Assembly (NCBI GenBank): GCA_028641055.1
Contig: CM054058.1
Span: forward strand, 240,794,187 to 240,858,186
Direction: 5' to 3'
Length of the DNA: 64,000 bases
DNA from: Alopecurus myosuroides
Lineage: Eukaryota > Streptophyta > Magnoliopsida > Poales > Poaceae
Part shown: positions 23,151-35,500 of the stretch, one piece after another
How the letters are laid out: each line of letters opens with the position of its first letter
Numbering within the stretch: the stretch's first letter is position 1
Program-made: the position numbers and the translations under genes
The notes under the pieces: model-generated
Told to the model about the DNA's origin: nothing
The model's database searches: none
The model's input: only the letters and a program-made list of their open reading frames with translations

Positions 23151-23643
23151 TGGCGAAGGAAGGGATCTTAGACGCTGCGGGTAAGGACACCCCATCTCAG
23201 GCCCGACGTTAAGGCCCAAGAAGGGAAGCCCTTGGAGTGTTCCAGAAGGCCCACGTGAAGCCCACCTGCAGTACCTTGCGGGCTAAGTTAGGAAATTTGT
23301 AACCGACATAGGGTTAGAGTTCGAGTCCTCCCCGGGTAGGGTTTGAGACCTGGCCACCTATATAAGGCCAGGAGAACCACCGGAAGAGGACCAAGCAATA
23401 CCGCACCACCAAAGCCTTAAGCTCGAGATTGTACTCTCGACTTGAGCGATCATCTTTGTAACCGATCTATTCAATAATACAGATCGACAGAGGCAGGAGT
23501 AAGGGTTTTACCTCTACGAGGGCCCCGAACCTGGGTAAATTGTGCCCGCTGTCTAGCCGACGATCGCCACCAGCGCTCATGGGTTCTCCTATTCGAAACC
23601 CTATAGGTTCACCTGAGGGACTTGCCGAGCAACAGATTCGACA
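23151..23643 (+). repeat. Element F 5' LTR
   Basis: It starts TGGCGAAGGAA (the 3' LTR starts TGACGAAGGAA) and ends GATTCGACA. It holds a TATA box at 23359-23365 and the gag AUG at 23579. Confidence 0.94.
23349..23372 (+). promoter_or_regulatory. Element F LTR TATA box inside a perfect inverted repeat
   Basis: CCTGGCC (23349-23355), loop ACCTATATAA, GGCCAGG (23366-23372). The arms are perfect inverted copies. The same structure is kept in the 3' LTR at 45248-45271. The transcript should start near 23392. Confidence 0.8.
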
Positions 23644-24610
23644 ATTGGCGCCGTCTGTGGGAACGACGGGCGCTGGATCTCCGGCATCTTCAGCTTCATC
23701 GATAACCAACTCACGTTGGAAACCCTCGACTACGGCTCCGACCAATCCGATCCGGATCGGATCTGTCGTGGTCACCCCTCACTCGCCGGAATCACGCCCG
23801 GTATTCAGCGATTTGGAAAGGAGCGTCACCTTGACGTTCGGAAGCCTGAAGTTCGTAACCAACAGGGACGGGATCCTCCACTTCCCTGAGGAATCAAGAT
23901 CTGAGTCAAAAGCCGTCGTCTCGCGCCCTTACCTGGAAAAAAGCGGCGAGTCCGTCCGTTTCAACACCAACGACTACCACACCCTCTCGACAGAGGAACC
24001 TTCCCGAGTCCGAAAAGTTTTCCGTACTACGCCTAGGACGCACGAGCCACGACTGGCTCAAGTCTGCATGGCAGGATCGGAACTACCCCCGGAAACATAT
24101 CACAGTGCAGCGGAACGAACTGAGATTGGCGTTTCGCGGGAATCCTGGGATCGAGCCAAGGAAGCTATGCGAACTAGCAAGCCACCCGCAGCTGAAGCGC
24201 CACACGAGGACATGATCGCCTACCACTACCATCTAGTGAGAGCGGCCGCAACCATCAAAGAAGCTCGGATAGATCTGGCCCGTCGAAAAAAAGCGGCGGA
24301 TGAATCAAGTCAACGACGAGCTGAGCTGTCCCTAACACCCTCGGTCGGAACCCGACCTGCGAGGAGGGGATACGCATCAACATCCATGGACGTCGAGTCC
24401 TTAGGCGGAGCCAGCAGGTCGATCGCACCTTCTCTGATGCGGGTCGATGAAGACGTAAACGTCTACCCGCAAACTCCTGCTGCCGCAGTCCTAGCCGCAG
24501 CAACCTTTTATGCAGATGAACCAACCGACGGAAAGCGATCCTCGGGCAGAATAGTACAAGCAGGTGCGCAAAGGACTAGGTTTGGCAGCCGCGAGGCTCG
24601 CCTCCTATGA
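23579..24610 (+). pseudogene. Element F gag, N-terminal part
   Basis: The frame opens at ATG 23579, 65 bases before the LTR end, and is the first AUG after the inferred start of transcription. It reads through the LTR end and primer site as RQLAPSVG and continues for about 340 codons to a TGA at 24608. A one-step frame change near 24555-24580 moves the true gag frame to the one used downstream (LAAARLASYDRRKAAEQLE). The region is low in known motifs, as is usual for the N-terminal gag of this lineage. Confidence 0.75.
23646..23664 (+). other. Element F primer-binding site
   Basis: TGGCGCCGTCTGTGGGAAC begins two bases after the LTR end. The first nine bases match the tRNA-Asp complement, but the rest do not, so I leave the tRNA unassigned. 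Confidence 0.7.
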
Positions 24611-25577
24611 CCGCCGGAAGGCCGCCGAACAGCTAGAAAAGGAGAAGGAAAAATAAAAAGCGGCATCGCGCAAGCATAGGAGCACTTCGCCTAGAAGAGA
24701 CAAATCACCTCGCCGTGGTCGAGGAAAAGAAGCTCGGAGACGCGGCGATAGTCGAAGCAGAAGTGAAGGTAGCCCGAGAAATAAAAGCTCGCGGCGTCAT
24801 AGCAGCCGCTCGCGGAATCGCAGCAAAGAGCGAAGGAAAGAAACTGATCGCGACCAGCCAGGATATAATGCACGGTCAGGTATCGCACAAAACAAGGTGG
24901 ACAAGGCAAGAGCTGCGAGGAACCGCGCGCGCTCCTCGTCCAGTTCCTCGGATGACGAGACCTGCGGCGCGCTGTGTTTCGCTCACAGCATCCGCGAGGC
25001 ACCCCTACCCAAGAGATTCAAGCTCAGCACAGAAGTCACGAAATACGATGGTTCACTCGAGCCTTCGTCGTGGCTAAACGACTACCTCATGGCAGTAAAA
25101 TGCCAACGTGGGAATAAAAACACGGCTATGCAGTATCTCAACCTGCACTTGGTCGGCGCGGCGCGCAGCTGGCTGGAAGCAAGGCCAAGATCTTGTTACG
25201 CATCATGGGGTGACCTGCACCGCGATTTCTGCAAAAACTTCCAGTCCACCTACAAAAGACCAGCAACCATTGAAGAACTACGAGCCTGCAAACAGAAGAG
25301 CGGAGAGTCCACCCGCGAGTATATTCAGCGATGGACCACGCTCAGGAGCACCGTAGGAAACATCTCGGAAGAAGTAGCGGTTGAAGCCTTCGCAAAAGGC
25401 GCCCGATGAACTGCTTTCAGAGAAGAATTAGGCCGAGCAGCACCCAAAACTATCGGGGAGTTAATGGTCATAGCCGACAAGTGGGCTAATGGAGAAGACG
25501 CAGTGCGCAACGAGAGAGCGTCATCACCTGCGCCCGAAGAAGATCGACATGGCCGAAGGAAAAGGAGGAAATACTAG
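24582..25577 (+). pseudogene. Element F gag: RS-rich segment and capsid domain
   Basis: In the downstream frame, about 24669-24880 encodes an Arg/Ser-rich segment (STSPRRDKSPRRGRG, SRRHSSRSRNRSKERR). Then comes the Gypsy capsid domain: YDGSLEPSSWLNDY, AARSWLEARP, FQSTYKRPATIEEL, ESTREYIQRW. In-frame stops are TAA 24654, TGA 25407 (probably CGA changed) and TAG 25575 (probably CAG changed). With those read as sense codons the frame runs on to the protease. The capsid assembles the particle; the RS segment probably binds RNA or nuclear proteins, which is inference. Confidence 0.78.
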
Positions 25578-25598
25578 GATCACGAGGATCGAGAAGAG

Positions 25599-26786
25599 AT
25601 GGTAGCAGCGGAATTCACGCGAAGTCGCGACACTGGACGCCGTGGAAATGGCGAGTGGAGACCAAAGGCTAAGGACAAAACTCCCGAGGAGGACCTCGAT
25701 GCGTACTGCTCGCCCCATCTATTTACAGATAACCGGATGGGCAAAACTAAGGCAACACACCTTCTCAAGGACTGCCGAAAGTTTATCAAAATCAGTGAGG
25801 CCTTCTCGAAGAAAAATAGATCAGCAGCCAATCAAAATTACCCGCCACTTCCGGGAGCAGGACACCAAGGATTTCAGCCGCCACAACCCCTACCTCCACC
25901 AGCAAATCCAAACATGGCGCTAGCCGCACTACCTGCGCCACCTGCACAAAACGCCGGAGCCAACGCGTACCCGAACCCGGCAGGACAACTAGGAATGATC
26001 CAGAAGGTCTGCCCGTCCCGCAGAGCTCAGAAGACAAACACAAGGAAACTATGCATGGCTGTGCAGACCCCACCAACAAGGCCCGAATACCTGAAGATGG
26101 CGGATCAACCGATCATATTTTCAATGGAAGACCACCCACCACGAGTCTATCAACCAGGACACGCCGCCCTCGTAATCCAAGCACATATTGGTAACTACGA
26201 ACTGGCCCGTGTATTTGTGGATGGTGGCAGTGTCATCAACATTATCTACGCGGATACGCTCCGCCGGATGAACAGGAACCTGGACGGCCTTGCGGAATCA
26301 GAAACATCCTTCCACGGGATAGTTCCGGGAAAGGCGATCCGTCCACTCGGAACAATTAACCTAGAGGTTGTGTTGGTCAATCGACGCAACTACAGAAGAG
26401 AATTCCTCGACTTCGAAGTAATCGACTGGCCCTCACAGTACCACGCCATTCTTGGTCGAACAGCGTTCGCCAGATTCATGGCAGTACTGCACTACGTGTA
26501 CCTGAAGCTTAAGCTACCCGGAGAATATGGTGTAATCACCATCGACGGAGATTTCCAGAAGTCCAACAAATGCGACATAGAGTTCAACGAGATCGCAAAA
26601 TCCTTCGGGATGCAAGAAGAACTGCAGGAGCTGGTAAAGACCACGGACCACTCCGTGATGCCCCTCACAAAGAAAAACGCGCCGGAATTGGAGTTCAGCA
26701 CAAACAGCGACACCCGAAAGCATCAGATGCACCCGACGGATTCTGCAAAGACAGCGATGGTCTCAACTACCCTCTCGCCAGCATAG
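25599..26786 (+). pseudogene. Element F gag tail and aspartic protease
   Basis: The same frame continues. A C-x2-H ... H-x4-C zinc-binding pattern lies near 25704-25780 (CSPH ... HLLKDC), followed by a Pro/Ala-rich linker. The aspartic protease has the active site FVDGGSVINIIY near residue 205, then FHGIVPGKAIRPLG, YHAILGRTAFARFM and KLPGEYGVITIDGD. It ends at TAG 26784-26786, the conserved stop before RT. All protease landmarks look intact. Confidence 0.85.
26784..26786 (+). promoter_or_regulatory. In-frame TAG between protease and RT (element F)
   Basis: The context is CCAGCA-TAG-GAAAGCGCGCTC. The frame after it continues as ESALVELLREYWEIFAWQP. It is at the same alignment position as the stops in B and H. 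Confidence 0.85.
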
Positions 26787-29700
26787 GAAAGCGCGCTCGT
26801 CGAACTCCTCCGTGAGTACTGGGAAATCTTCGCTTGGCAGCCCTCAGATATGCCAGGAATACCCAGGGAGTTCGCCGAGCACTCACTCGAAGTCTTCAAA
26901 GACGCAAAACCCATCAAGCAGACCACTCGACGGTTTTCAGAACCCAAGAAGAAAGCTCTTGGAGAAGAAGTAAACAGATTGCTAGCAGCAAAATTCATTA
27001 GAGAGATCAAGATATCCACCTGGTTAGCAAACCCGGTGCTGGTTCCAAAGAAGAACACTGACATCCTTCTAGTGTGCATTGACTACACGTCATTAAATAA
27101 GCACTGTCCCAAGGATAATTTCCCCCTCCCGCGAATCGACCAGATCGTGGATTCTACTGCGGGTTGTCAACGCCTATCTTTCCTGGACGCCTACTCGGGA
27201 TATAATCAGATCCGGATGAAGCAGGAAGACGAGGAAAAGACAGCATTCATCACGCCACACGGTGTGTACTGCTACACGACAATGCCTTTCGGGCTCAAGA
27301 ACGCAGGTGCGACGTATCAGCGCTGCATGAAAAAATGCCTCGCCAAGCTCATTGGCAAGAACGTACAAGTGTACGTTGACGACATCGTCATCAAGACTCG
27401 AGTAGAGGATACACTCCTCGAGGACATTAGAGAAACATTTGACGCCCTCAACGCATACAGGATCAAGCTCAATCCGACAAAGTGCGTCTTTGGCGTCCCA
27501 GCAGGAAAACTACTCGGGTACCTGGTATCCGCCAGAGGCATCGAAGCCAACCCGGAGAAAATACAAGCAATCTTGACAATGAAGGAGCCAACCAATCTAC
27601 GCGGAGTCCAACAGCTCACGGGGCGACTAGCCGCTCTGAGCAGATTTATTGCACGATTGGGCGAGCAGGCATTACCCTTCTACAAGCTGTTGAAAAAGAC
27701 AGACAAGTTTGAGTGGACACCAGAGGCTAAGCAAGCATTCGCAGATCTGAAACGATCGTTGCAAAGCAGGCGCATCCTTGCAACACCGCAAGAAAGGGAG
27801 CCACTCTACCTATACCTAGCCGCAACAAACCAGGTCATCAGCACAGCCATCGTAGTCGAACGACCTGAGGAGGGCAAGGCATATGGAGTCCAACGACCGA
27901 TTTACTACATCAGTGAGGTGCTCTCGCCATGCAAACAAAGATATCCTCACTACCATAAGCTTGCATATGGATCTGTTCTCACAGCTCGAAAGCTCAAGCA
28001 CTACTTCCAGGAACATACCATAACAGTGGTTAATGATGCATCACTCGGTACAATCATGAACAACCAAATGGCATCTGGAAGAATAGCAAAATGGAGCATC
28101 GAGCTAGGCGCTTGGGACATAATCTATGCAGGACGCAATTCAGTAAAATCCCAGGTACTCGTGGAATTCCTGAGCGAGTGGACAGAGCTACAAACGCCCG
28201 GGCCGCCAGAATACACGAGCAATTGGATTATGTACATCGACGGGTCCAAAAGAAACGAAGGAGCAGGAGCTGGAATCGTCCTAATATCACCTAGAGGGGA
28301 CAAACTACAGTACGTCCTCCGATTGGATTTTCCACCTGATGATCCAGCATCAAACAACGACGCAGAATATGAAGCTCTATTGCATGGGATGAAGATGGCA
28401 GTTGCGTGTGGAGCCACCCGACTGATGATCTACGGCGACTCCAATCTCATCGTGCAACAGACAATGAAGGAATGCGACGCTGTCGCTGAAAACATGATCG
28501 CTTATCGCAACATGTACAACCTACTCGAAGGAAGTTTCAAGGGATGCGAGCTGGAGCATATTGCGAGATCAAGCAATGAAGAAGCAGACAGGCTGGCAAA
28601 CATGGGTTCCACAAACACACCCGTACCACCAGGGATATATTTCGAGCGAATGACTAAACGATCAGTCAAAGTCAAGAAAGCTGCAGGAGCACCCGCAGCA
28701 CCGGACACAGAGGTCAGCCCGCAAGTTTCCATTATCGAGCTTATTCATAATATTTCGCGACAACTTTTTCTGGTCGAGCCAGTCTGGACGCAGAAATACC
28801 TCGACTACTTGTCTGCCAAACAGCTCCCAGCAGATCCTCGCGAGGCTCGACAGATAATCAGACGTAGTAAATCCTTTCGGGTGGTCAACGGAGAATTATA
28901 CAAACAGAGTATCTCGGGCATACTCCAGCGATTTATAGAGCCCGAAGACGGCAAGGAATTACTACAAGGCATGCACCAAGGAGATTGTGGACATCACGCT
29001 AGCTGGAAAGCAATCATGGGAAAAGCCTTCCGACCAGGATTCTACTGGCTTACTGCAGCCAGAGATGCAAAGGAACTGGTCGACCGGTGCAACGCTTGCC
29101 AGCGATTCGCACCAAAACCACACGCACCCGCTGCGGAATTCCATATGATACCCATCGCCTGGCCCTTTGCACAATGGGGGCTGGACATGGTAGGACCAGT
29201 ACGCAAGTCCACGCCAGGTGGATACACACACTTGCTTGTCGCAGTTGACAAATTTACCAAATGTATTGAAGCCACACCAGTAACTTCGGCTAGCGCCCAA
29301 TGTGCCGTCAAATTCCTCGATTCCATCGTCTGCAGGTTTGGAGTACCACACGACATCATTACAGACAATGGTACTAATTTCACGGCAAAGGAAACACAAC
29401 GGTTCTGTGAGGAAAAGGGCATCAACTTCAAATTTTCCTCAGTTGCCCATCCACAAACCAACGGCCAAGTCGAAAGATCCAACGGATTAGTTTCGGCTGG
29501 CATCAAGAAGTGTCTACTCGATCGTCTACACCCAGCAGCAGGACATTGGGCAGAAGAGCTACCCTCCATGCTATGGAGCCTCCGCACAACTCCAAACCGA
29601 TCCACAAAATACACACCATTTTTCATGATATACGGGGCAGAAGCAGTCCTTCCCGAGGATGTCAGGTCAGCGCCCCACGAGTTGTTGCCTACAGCGAAGA

Positions 29701-30019
29701 AACCTCCAACAGGGCACTCGCGGAAGATATGGACGCACTCGATGAAATGCGCGATATTGCACTCGCAAGATCCGCAGTATATCAACAGTCACTGCAAAAT
29801 TATCACAGTCGCCGCATACGCCACAGAGCCTTCGCAGTAGGAGATCTGGTGCTACGGCTCAAGCAGAAGGAATGACACAAGCTCGAACCACCATGGGAAG
29901 GACCCTTCGTAATACACAAAGTTATCCCAGGCGGGGCCTATAGACTGAAGAACCCGGCAACTGGAGGCATCTATTCCAATCCTTGGAATGTTGCACACCT
30001 CCACAAATTTTATCCCTAG
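26787..30019 (+). CDS. Element F pol: RT, RNase H, archaeal-type RNase H, integrase
   Basis: A nearly intact polymerase of about 1,000 codons in one frame to about 29690. RT: CIDYTSLNKHCPKDNFPLPRI, then the catalytic YVDDIVIKT at 27372. RNase H: thumb and connection, YISEVLSPCKQRYPHY. Second RNase H, archaeal type: YIDGSKRNEGAGAGIVL, AEYEALLHG, YGDSNLIVQQ and ADRLANMGS, which give the D-E-D-D set. Integrase: HH-CC zinc finger (HQGDCGHHAS ... CNACQRF), then GLDMVGP, IITDNGTNF and HPQTNGQVERSN, the D-D-E triad. A frameshift near 29690 and a TGA at 29873 break the integrase tail, which otherwise ends at 30019. This is the best-kept polymerase in the window. Confidence 0.9.
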
Positions 30020-30292
30020 ATTTATTTTACTCGCAGTAATAAGGCTATACTAGCCATCTTGTAGCTCGACAGAAAAACACATGACTTCTCAGTCATTATA
30101 CATGGTTTCTCAACCATAGATACTCGAAGATTCTTCATCCTTACATGCTAAAAAGTAACATGTATACACCCCACAAACACATGGGGGCTACGCCGAACTC
30201 AGCATTACATGAAAATTTATATACACAAGGTTGAACACCTTACAACAGTTTTTACAAACTATACAGCACAACAGGATACATACATCCTACAT
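30020..30292. other. Spacer between pol and the antisense gene of element F
   Basis: A short region between converging genes, with a copy of GGGGGCTAC at 30183-30191. No reading frame is supported. Confidence 0.6.
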
Positions 30293-30801
30293 TTACACAT
30301 GGCGATGAGCATTCTCCGCCGCCAAAACCCGATCAACCTCATCCGAGGTCAATCGAATGATTTCCTCTGCTGCAGGTCGAACAACCCTATAATGAGGAGA
30401 CATATCGTCGACTGGACCATCAGGAAGTCTAGCTATGGAGTTGAAATTCACCTCAGGATGCCACAACCGGACGAAAGAGAGAGCCACCACCGAGCCGCAA
30501 GTCATCTGATTGCGAACACACTCGCGAATCTCTCCTTCTCGACCAATCACCCTGAGAAGATGGCTCCAATCTTCAGGACCCCTTTGCAGAGGATAGAAAG
30601 CGCCGTTCATTGCAATCAAAACCTCGTGAAAGGAACTCACGAGTATCTTCGCCTGGATGACTCGGAACTTCAAGGTAGCAAGCACAAAACCTCGACTACG
30701 ATCGGACCAAAAATTATTCGCATGAGGCCTCGAGCTGCCAGCTTCTTGAAAGATGTGGTTCTCCACCCACTGTTTCTCATTCCTGTCATCCAGCCGAACA
30801 A
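30293..30801 (-). CDS. Antisense gene exon 8 (last)
   Basis: The acceptor GCTTTTCAG fits phase 1. The frame is open for about 169 codons to the stop at 30293. It contains RDDRNEKQ-type charged sequence, several aromatic residues (HNFWSDRS, EDWSHLL) and LTSDEVDRVLAAE. I do not recognise the domain. Confidence 0.7.
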
Positions 30802-30869
30802 CTGAAAAGCAAAGATACATGATCAAAAAGGGAAAAAGACAAGAAAGACTTGGGGGCTGAACTACTTAC

Positions 30870-31098
30870 AGAGCAAATAATTGGCAACATACGCCAATTC
30901 ATCCATCACAAACTGCTCGCGTTGAGTCGCCGGCTTTTGTTTGGACTTAGCCACATCAGCTATCCCACACAACGCTTTTAGCTTGCGTTCACCATCAGCT
31001 ACACGATCACGAAGACCTGCAAAGGTCCCAACGGCGGCAACAAGAGGATTTGCTGGAGTAGCAAGTCCACCTGAAGGCTCCGCAGCCACCCCGGCTAC
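30870..31098 (-). CDS. Antisense gene exon 7
   Basis: The acceptor TTTTTCAG and donor GTAAGT give phases 0 and 1. It has no ATG, so it is more likely an internal exon than a separate gene. It encodes VAGVAAEPSGGLATPAN and a short helical stretch. Confidence 0.68.
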
Positions 31099-31310
31099 CT
31101 GAAAAATACAAGGAAATTAAAGGAATAAGATGCCCTATTCGAGATATATTAACCACCTATTCGACAGGTGCTCGGGGGCTACTCCCATCGGGAGGAAACA
31201 CACAATCGCGGGAAGCATTTCAGCAGAACATCTCGATTAAAACATTGAAAATACGGGAGCACATCCCAAGGTTCATTACAATCGAAAACAGCAAAGTAAA
31301 AAGAAATATA

Positions 31311-31774
31311 CTAAGGAGCTACAGTTGTGCTACCGCTCGTGGCGGTGGTCCCTCCCTTAGCACGGGCAAACAACTCGGATAACTTCCGAGCGACTCCGGC
31401 TGGCTCGCCAAAACGACGAAGCCCTACCTTTTTGCCCGTAGCAGGATCGACAGGGAGCTCCGAGTAGGCCTCCTCCAAGCTAGTGACTCCATGCGCCAGC
31501 GCGAACTGGATGGCGGTCTTCGCCCGAGATTCTGACTGGGCGACCGCGTAAGCTTCAAGGAGATTGCTCTCCGAGAAAATCTTCAGCAAATCAATCAGCA
31601 CGTGTGGAGACACGGCGTTGACGAGAAGGCGGCCGTGCAGTTGCGTCAGCACTCGAGTGGCATCACCAATCAAGGTGCAGACCCCTTCGGCGTGCCTCCT
31701 GAGCTGGGCGCAAGAATCCGTCAGGGCATCCACCCGATGGACCCCAGGAAGCTCCAGTGGGACACCCAGAAGAC
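31311..31774 (-). CDS. Antisense gene exon 6
   Basis: The acceptor TTTGTAG fits phase 1. It encodes a mostly helical segment (LLGVPLELPGVHRVDALTD, IFSESNLLEAYAVAQSES). It either ends at the TAG 31311-31313 or is spliced at ACT/GTAGCT (31323) to exon 7 in phase 0. Confidence 0.72.
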
Positions 31775-31847
31775 CTACAAAGAAAAATGTTAAGATCCAA
31801 AGGACTTGCCATGGCAGATAACAAATCATAGTACAAAGGTAACTTAC

Positions 31848-32081
31848 CCGCAAAGCGCTCGGCAAGGGGACGAAGGAAGTTGACAAGGTCGGTATCCGCC
31901 TTGGTGCCAGCTTCCTCCAGTTTCTTCAGAGCATCCTGGGCAGCCGCAAGCTTTCCTTCAAGATCAGCCGACGACATGCGGGAGGACTCGAGATCCCGTC
32001 GAACAGCCGCCAACTCAGCCTCTTGAGCAGTTGCCCGAGTGGAGGCATTCTCCTTCTCGGTCTTCATAAACTCAATTTGAG
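31848..32081 (-). CDS. Antisense gene exon 5
   Basis: Acceptor ATGTAG, donor GTAAGT, phases 1 and 1. It is rich in Ala, Glu, Lys and Leu with a clear coiled-coil look (LEGKLAAAQDALKKLEEAG). Confidence 0.78.
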
Positions 32082-32152
32082 CTACATAGCAGTAGTTGTT
32101 AGAGTCGAAGCATTGGTGGAAAAATAAAGACAAAAGAAGATGGTAAACTTAC

Positions 32153-32267
32153 TTCGAAGAAGCTCATTCTTCGAGGCGAGTCGATCACGGTCCGATCGAA
32201 GGATCCCGCATTCCGACTCAGCGAGAACAACACGGCGACCAACCGCCGCAAGGGAGTCGATAAACGA
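32153..32267 (-). CDS. Antisense gene exon 4
   Basis: Acceptor CTTGCAG, donor GTAAGT, phases 0 and 1. It encodes a heptad-like stretch (SFIDSLAAVGRRVVLAESEC) that suggests the start of a coiled coil. Confidence 0.75.
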
Positions 32268-32541
32268 CTGCAAGGAACATGAAGATAGAAGAATCAGAAG
32301 TGAAATTTGAGCCTATACTCGATTGTAAACATTCGAGTATATCCTCGGGGGCTACTCCCATCGGGAGCACTGCCGTGCACCCGATAAAAAGAAGAAGAAG
32401 GAAAAGACTATCTCTGAGCCTGTAGCCGATCGCATGCGATCGACTACAGCCTCGGGGGCTACTCCCATCGGGAGCACTGACGTGCACCCGGTAACAAATC
32501 CAAGGACGATAAAGCATTAAAGAGCAGGTAGCGGAGTTTAC

Positions 32542-32575
32542 CTGGCCTTGAGCGAGGGAGAGGGGATCCGCCGAG
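32542..32575 (-). CDS. Antisense gene exon 3, last part
   Basis: This is the far side of the G insertion. It ends CAG with donor GTAAAC at phase 0. It includes one copy of the CCGAG target duplication. Confidence 0.7.
32571..32575. other. Target site duplication of element G (left copy, CCGAG)
   Basis: CCGAG at 32571-32575 is repeated at 42129-42133, exactly outside the two LTRs of G. Confidence 0.94.
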
Positions 32576-35500
32576 TGTAACACCTGGGGTGTTACCTGTT
32601 TGTTTTCTTTTTGCTTGCATCATCTGCATCCCATAAGAATTGCATCATGTTTTCCCAAACCACTCAAAACTTCAAAACAATTTAAACTTCCAATTTCAAA
32701 ATTTCAACACCAAACCACTCAATTGTTTTTCACTGGTTGAATTTGTTCTAATCAAACTGCTTGGTGATACAAATCTCCCTGTTATTAAAACCCTAATGAC
32801 TAATTCAAAAATTCAAATCAATCTTATTTCTCATATTCCAATATGGGTTTGAAAAATTAAAATTTGGCAAACAAACTAATTTCAATAATGATGTATACTT
32901 GCTTGTTGCTTGTTAAATAAAATTTGTTTAACTCCAAATTTCCAACCAAACCCTATTTGAAAAAAAATAACCTAACCCATTAATATCCAATTACTACCTT
33001 CAAGTTGTTGAACTTACCCTTTTAACTACCTTGTTGTTGTTGTTTTGCAAAATAATAAAAATCTAACTATCAACTAAACACCCCAACCTTAATTTGGAAT
33101 TTCAAATAACAAAATAGAAATCAAATCAACAATTTAAATTTTGATTAACATTACTTTTATGTGCTGTTTTGCAAAATAACCAAATGTATTTATAAACTAA
33201 AAATAAAGCCCTAAAACCCCAAAATCCTTTTTCCACTTTGTGAAAGTAATGCTAACATTGCTTTCATTTTCTGTTTTGAAGTAATAAAAATATTTAATAC
33301 AACAATCCCCTCCAAATTCTATTTCTTTCTCCCTCTTTTATCTTTTCCAAAATTTGTTCATATTGAAAAAAAACAAACAAACAGCAAACAAAAAGAAGAG
33401 CATGGAAAAGGGCAGCCCAAATTCTCTTCTCTCTCTCTGGCCCACTCCTTTATTTCTTCTCTCCCAAGCCCAGTTTTCTTTCTGGCCCGCTACCCTTCTC
33501 CTGTTGTCGTCTTCCCCTTCAGTACGAACAGGTGCAGAACCGGTGGATCAGCTCCCCCCCCCTCCGATGGTGAGCCGTACCAGGCTCTAACCCCCTTAAA
33601 TCCCCACCTCTGCCCTAGCCTCGCAGAGACCTAGACCCCCTCCATCCCATCGCCGCCACCTCCCCTCCTCTCTGCTGGTCGTTCTGCCCTGCTGAACTTC
33701 AACACCTAACCCCACCGAGACCACCACCTGCCTCTTCATGGCGGCCACGATCTGGACACCTCGAGGAACCTCTGTTCCCGGGAATGGAACGAGGGCCCCT
33801 TCATCACCAATATCACCGAAGGCATCAAGGTCCGGTAATTCCTCTAGCTCGCCGATTCACCCCCTAGTCGCCGTCCGTTTTCTTCCCTGTTCCCCTGTTT
33901 CTGTTCGTCAGAAACATGCTCGCGATGGACAGCAGCTGGTCGATCCTTCCGATGGGCCACACCGATCTGCTCGAGTGCGTTAGGGTAGCGTTGGTGCGTG
34001 GTTTAATGCCCCCTGTGTCCACCGCCCTCCCGGTCTGCAAAACCATCGATCCCAGTTGCAGTTCGTCCGGTACAGAGATGCCATCCCCGTCGAGTTCAGT
34101 TACCAAGCAGTAGATTGCCTCTTATTTTTCCGCTTGCATGTACCCCATCAAGAACGCAATCAGCCGTAGTGGTGGGCTCACCTGTCCGCGCAGCGCAAAC
34201 ACCAGGGATCGAATCCCCCCCTGGCGCGCACCCTTCTTTTTATTTTCTTTCCTGTCGCGTTTGCAGCAGAAGACTGCATCTTCAGATTCAGAATACCGCG
34301 TGAAACCACAGCTTAACCCCCCCCCCCGCACCCCTTCTGTTACAAACACTCAGCAGCAGCCCATCTGGTTACCAGCACCCAGCGCAAGCAGGAGGTGTGG
34401 GGTTCGATCCCCCCTGCCCACCAAAAACCCAAACTTTTTTCTGCTATTTGTTTGGTCACCGCACTTCTCAGTAATCACACATAGGCCCTTCTAACTTATT
34501 TCTAGCCCCTGCCTTTTACAATTTGAACCCTAAAAATCAAACAACTATAACTTTTAATCTACACATCCAAATAATACAAATTTTATATGTATTCTAATCA
34601 AAATTCCATGAACTTTTCAAATATCACATTTGTTATCTGTTTTGCACAATTCAAATTGTTTCAAATTTCAAATTCAAACAATCCTTTTCCAATTTGGTTA
34701 ATTCCATAATTAATTCATAATTAATTCAAATAACACAAATAAAATATGTTTTTCAGTCCAAATTCAATGAACTTTCTGTTTATCAACTTTGTTTTGCAAA
34801 TTGGGCAATTAAAATTAATGTTATTTAATAATCCTTAAATTGGTTAATTAAATGGCATAATTAATAACTTTCTAATGGTTGCTCCAAATTAAATACCCAA
34901 AACATGTTTTTCATCCAAAATCACATGCCACACTTGGATATCAACTTTGTTTTCTGGTTTGCCACATTTAAATTGAATAATTGTTTCACCTCTTATTTAA
35001 TGCAATTTAAATTGCCAAAATTCATAACTAATTCATTTTAATTCCAAATCAAACAAATAAAATATGTTTTCCAATCAGAAACTTGCAAGGAATCTGTTCA
35101 TGCCATCCATATCTCTGTTTGCATCTTATCTTGTGTATTTTAATTCTTGTTATGCATGTTCACCTATATGACAACATATGGAATGTGTGGGCTAATTATT
35201 TCCAGCTGTTGCCCCTTCCATTTAAATTGCCTAACTCATCTATCCCATTGTTGCCATGCTAAATAACAATTAAATTGATGGTTAGATAAACAACTTGAAC
35301 CAATTCCTATTTCTCCGGACTCCGGTTCCGATTAAATTGCTTAAGTTGTTTTCCCTGTTGCATCTTGCCCTGCCATGCATATAAAATAGGATCATGCTGG
35401 ATCTTTTGCCGTAGTAGTAATTGTTGCATCCGGTGTTTGTTCGAGGTTCATTGCTTCTTCCCGGATAGGACGTTGAGATGATGTGAGCAACGACAAGTTC

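Noticed and set aside
25642..25923. Alternative plus-strand frames within gag-pro of element F
   Set aside because: The gag-pro frame shows the protease motifs. These lie in other phases without conserved residues.
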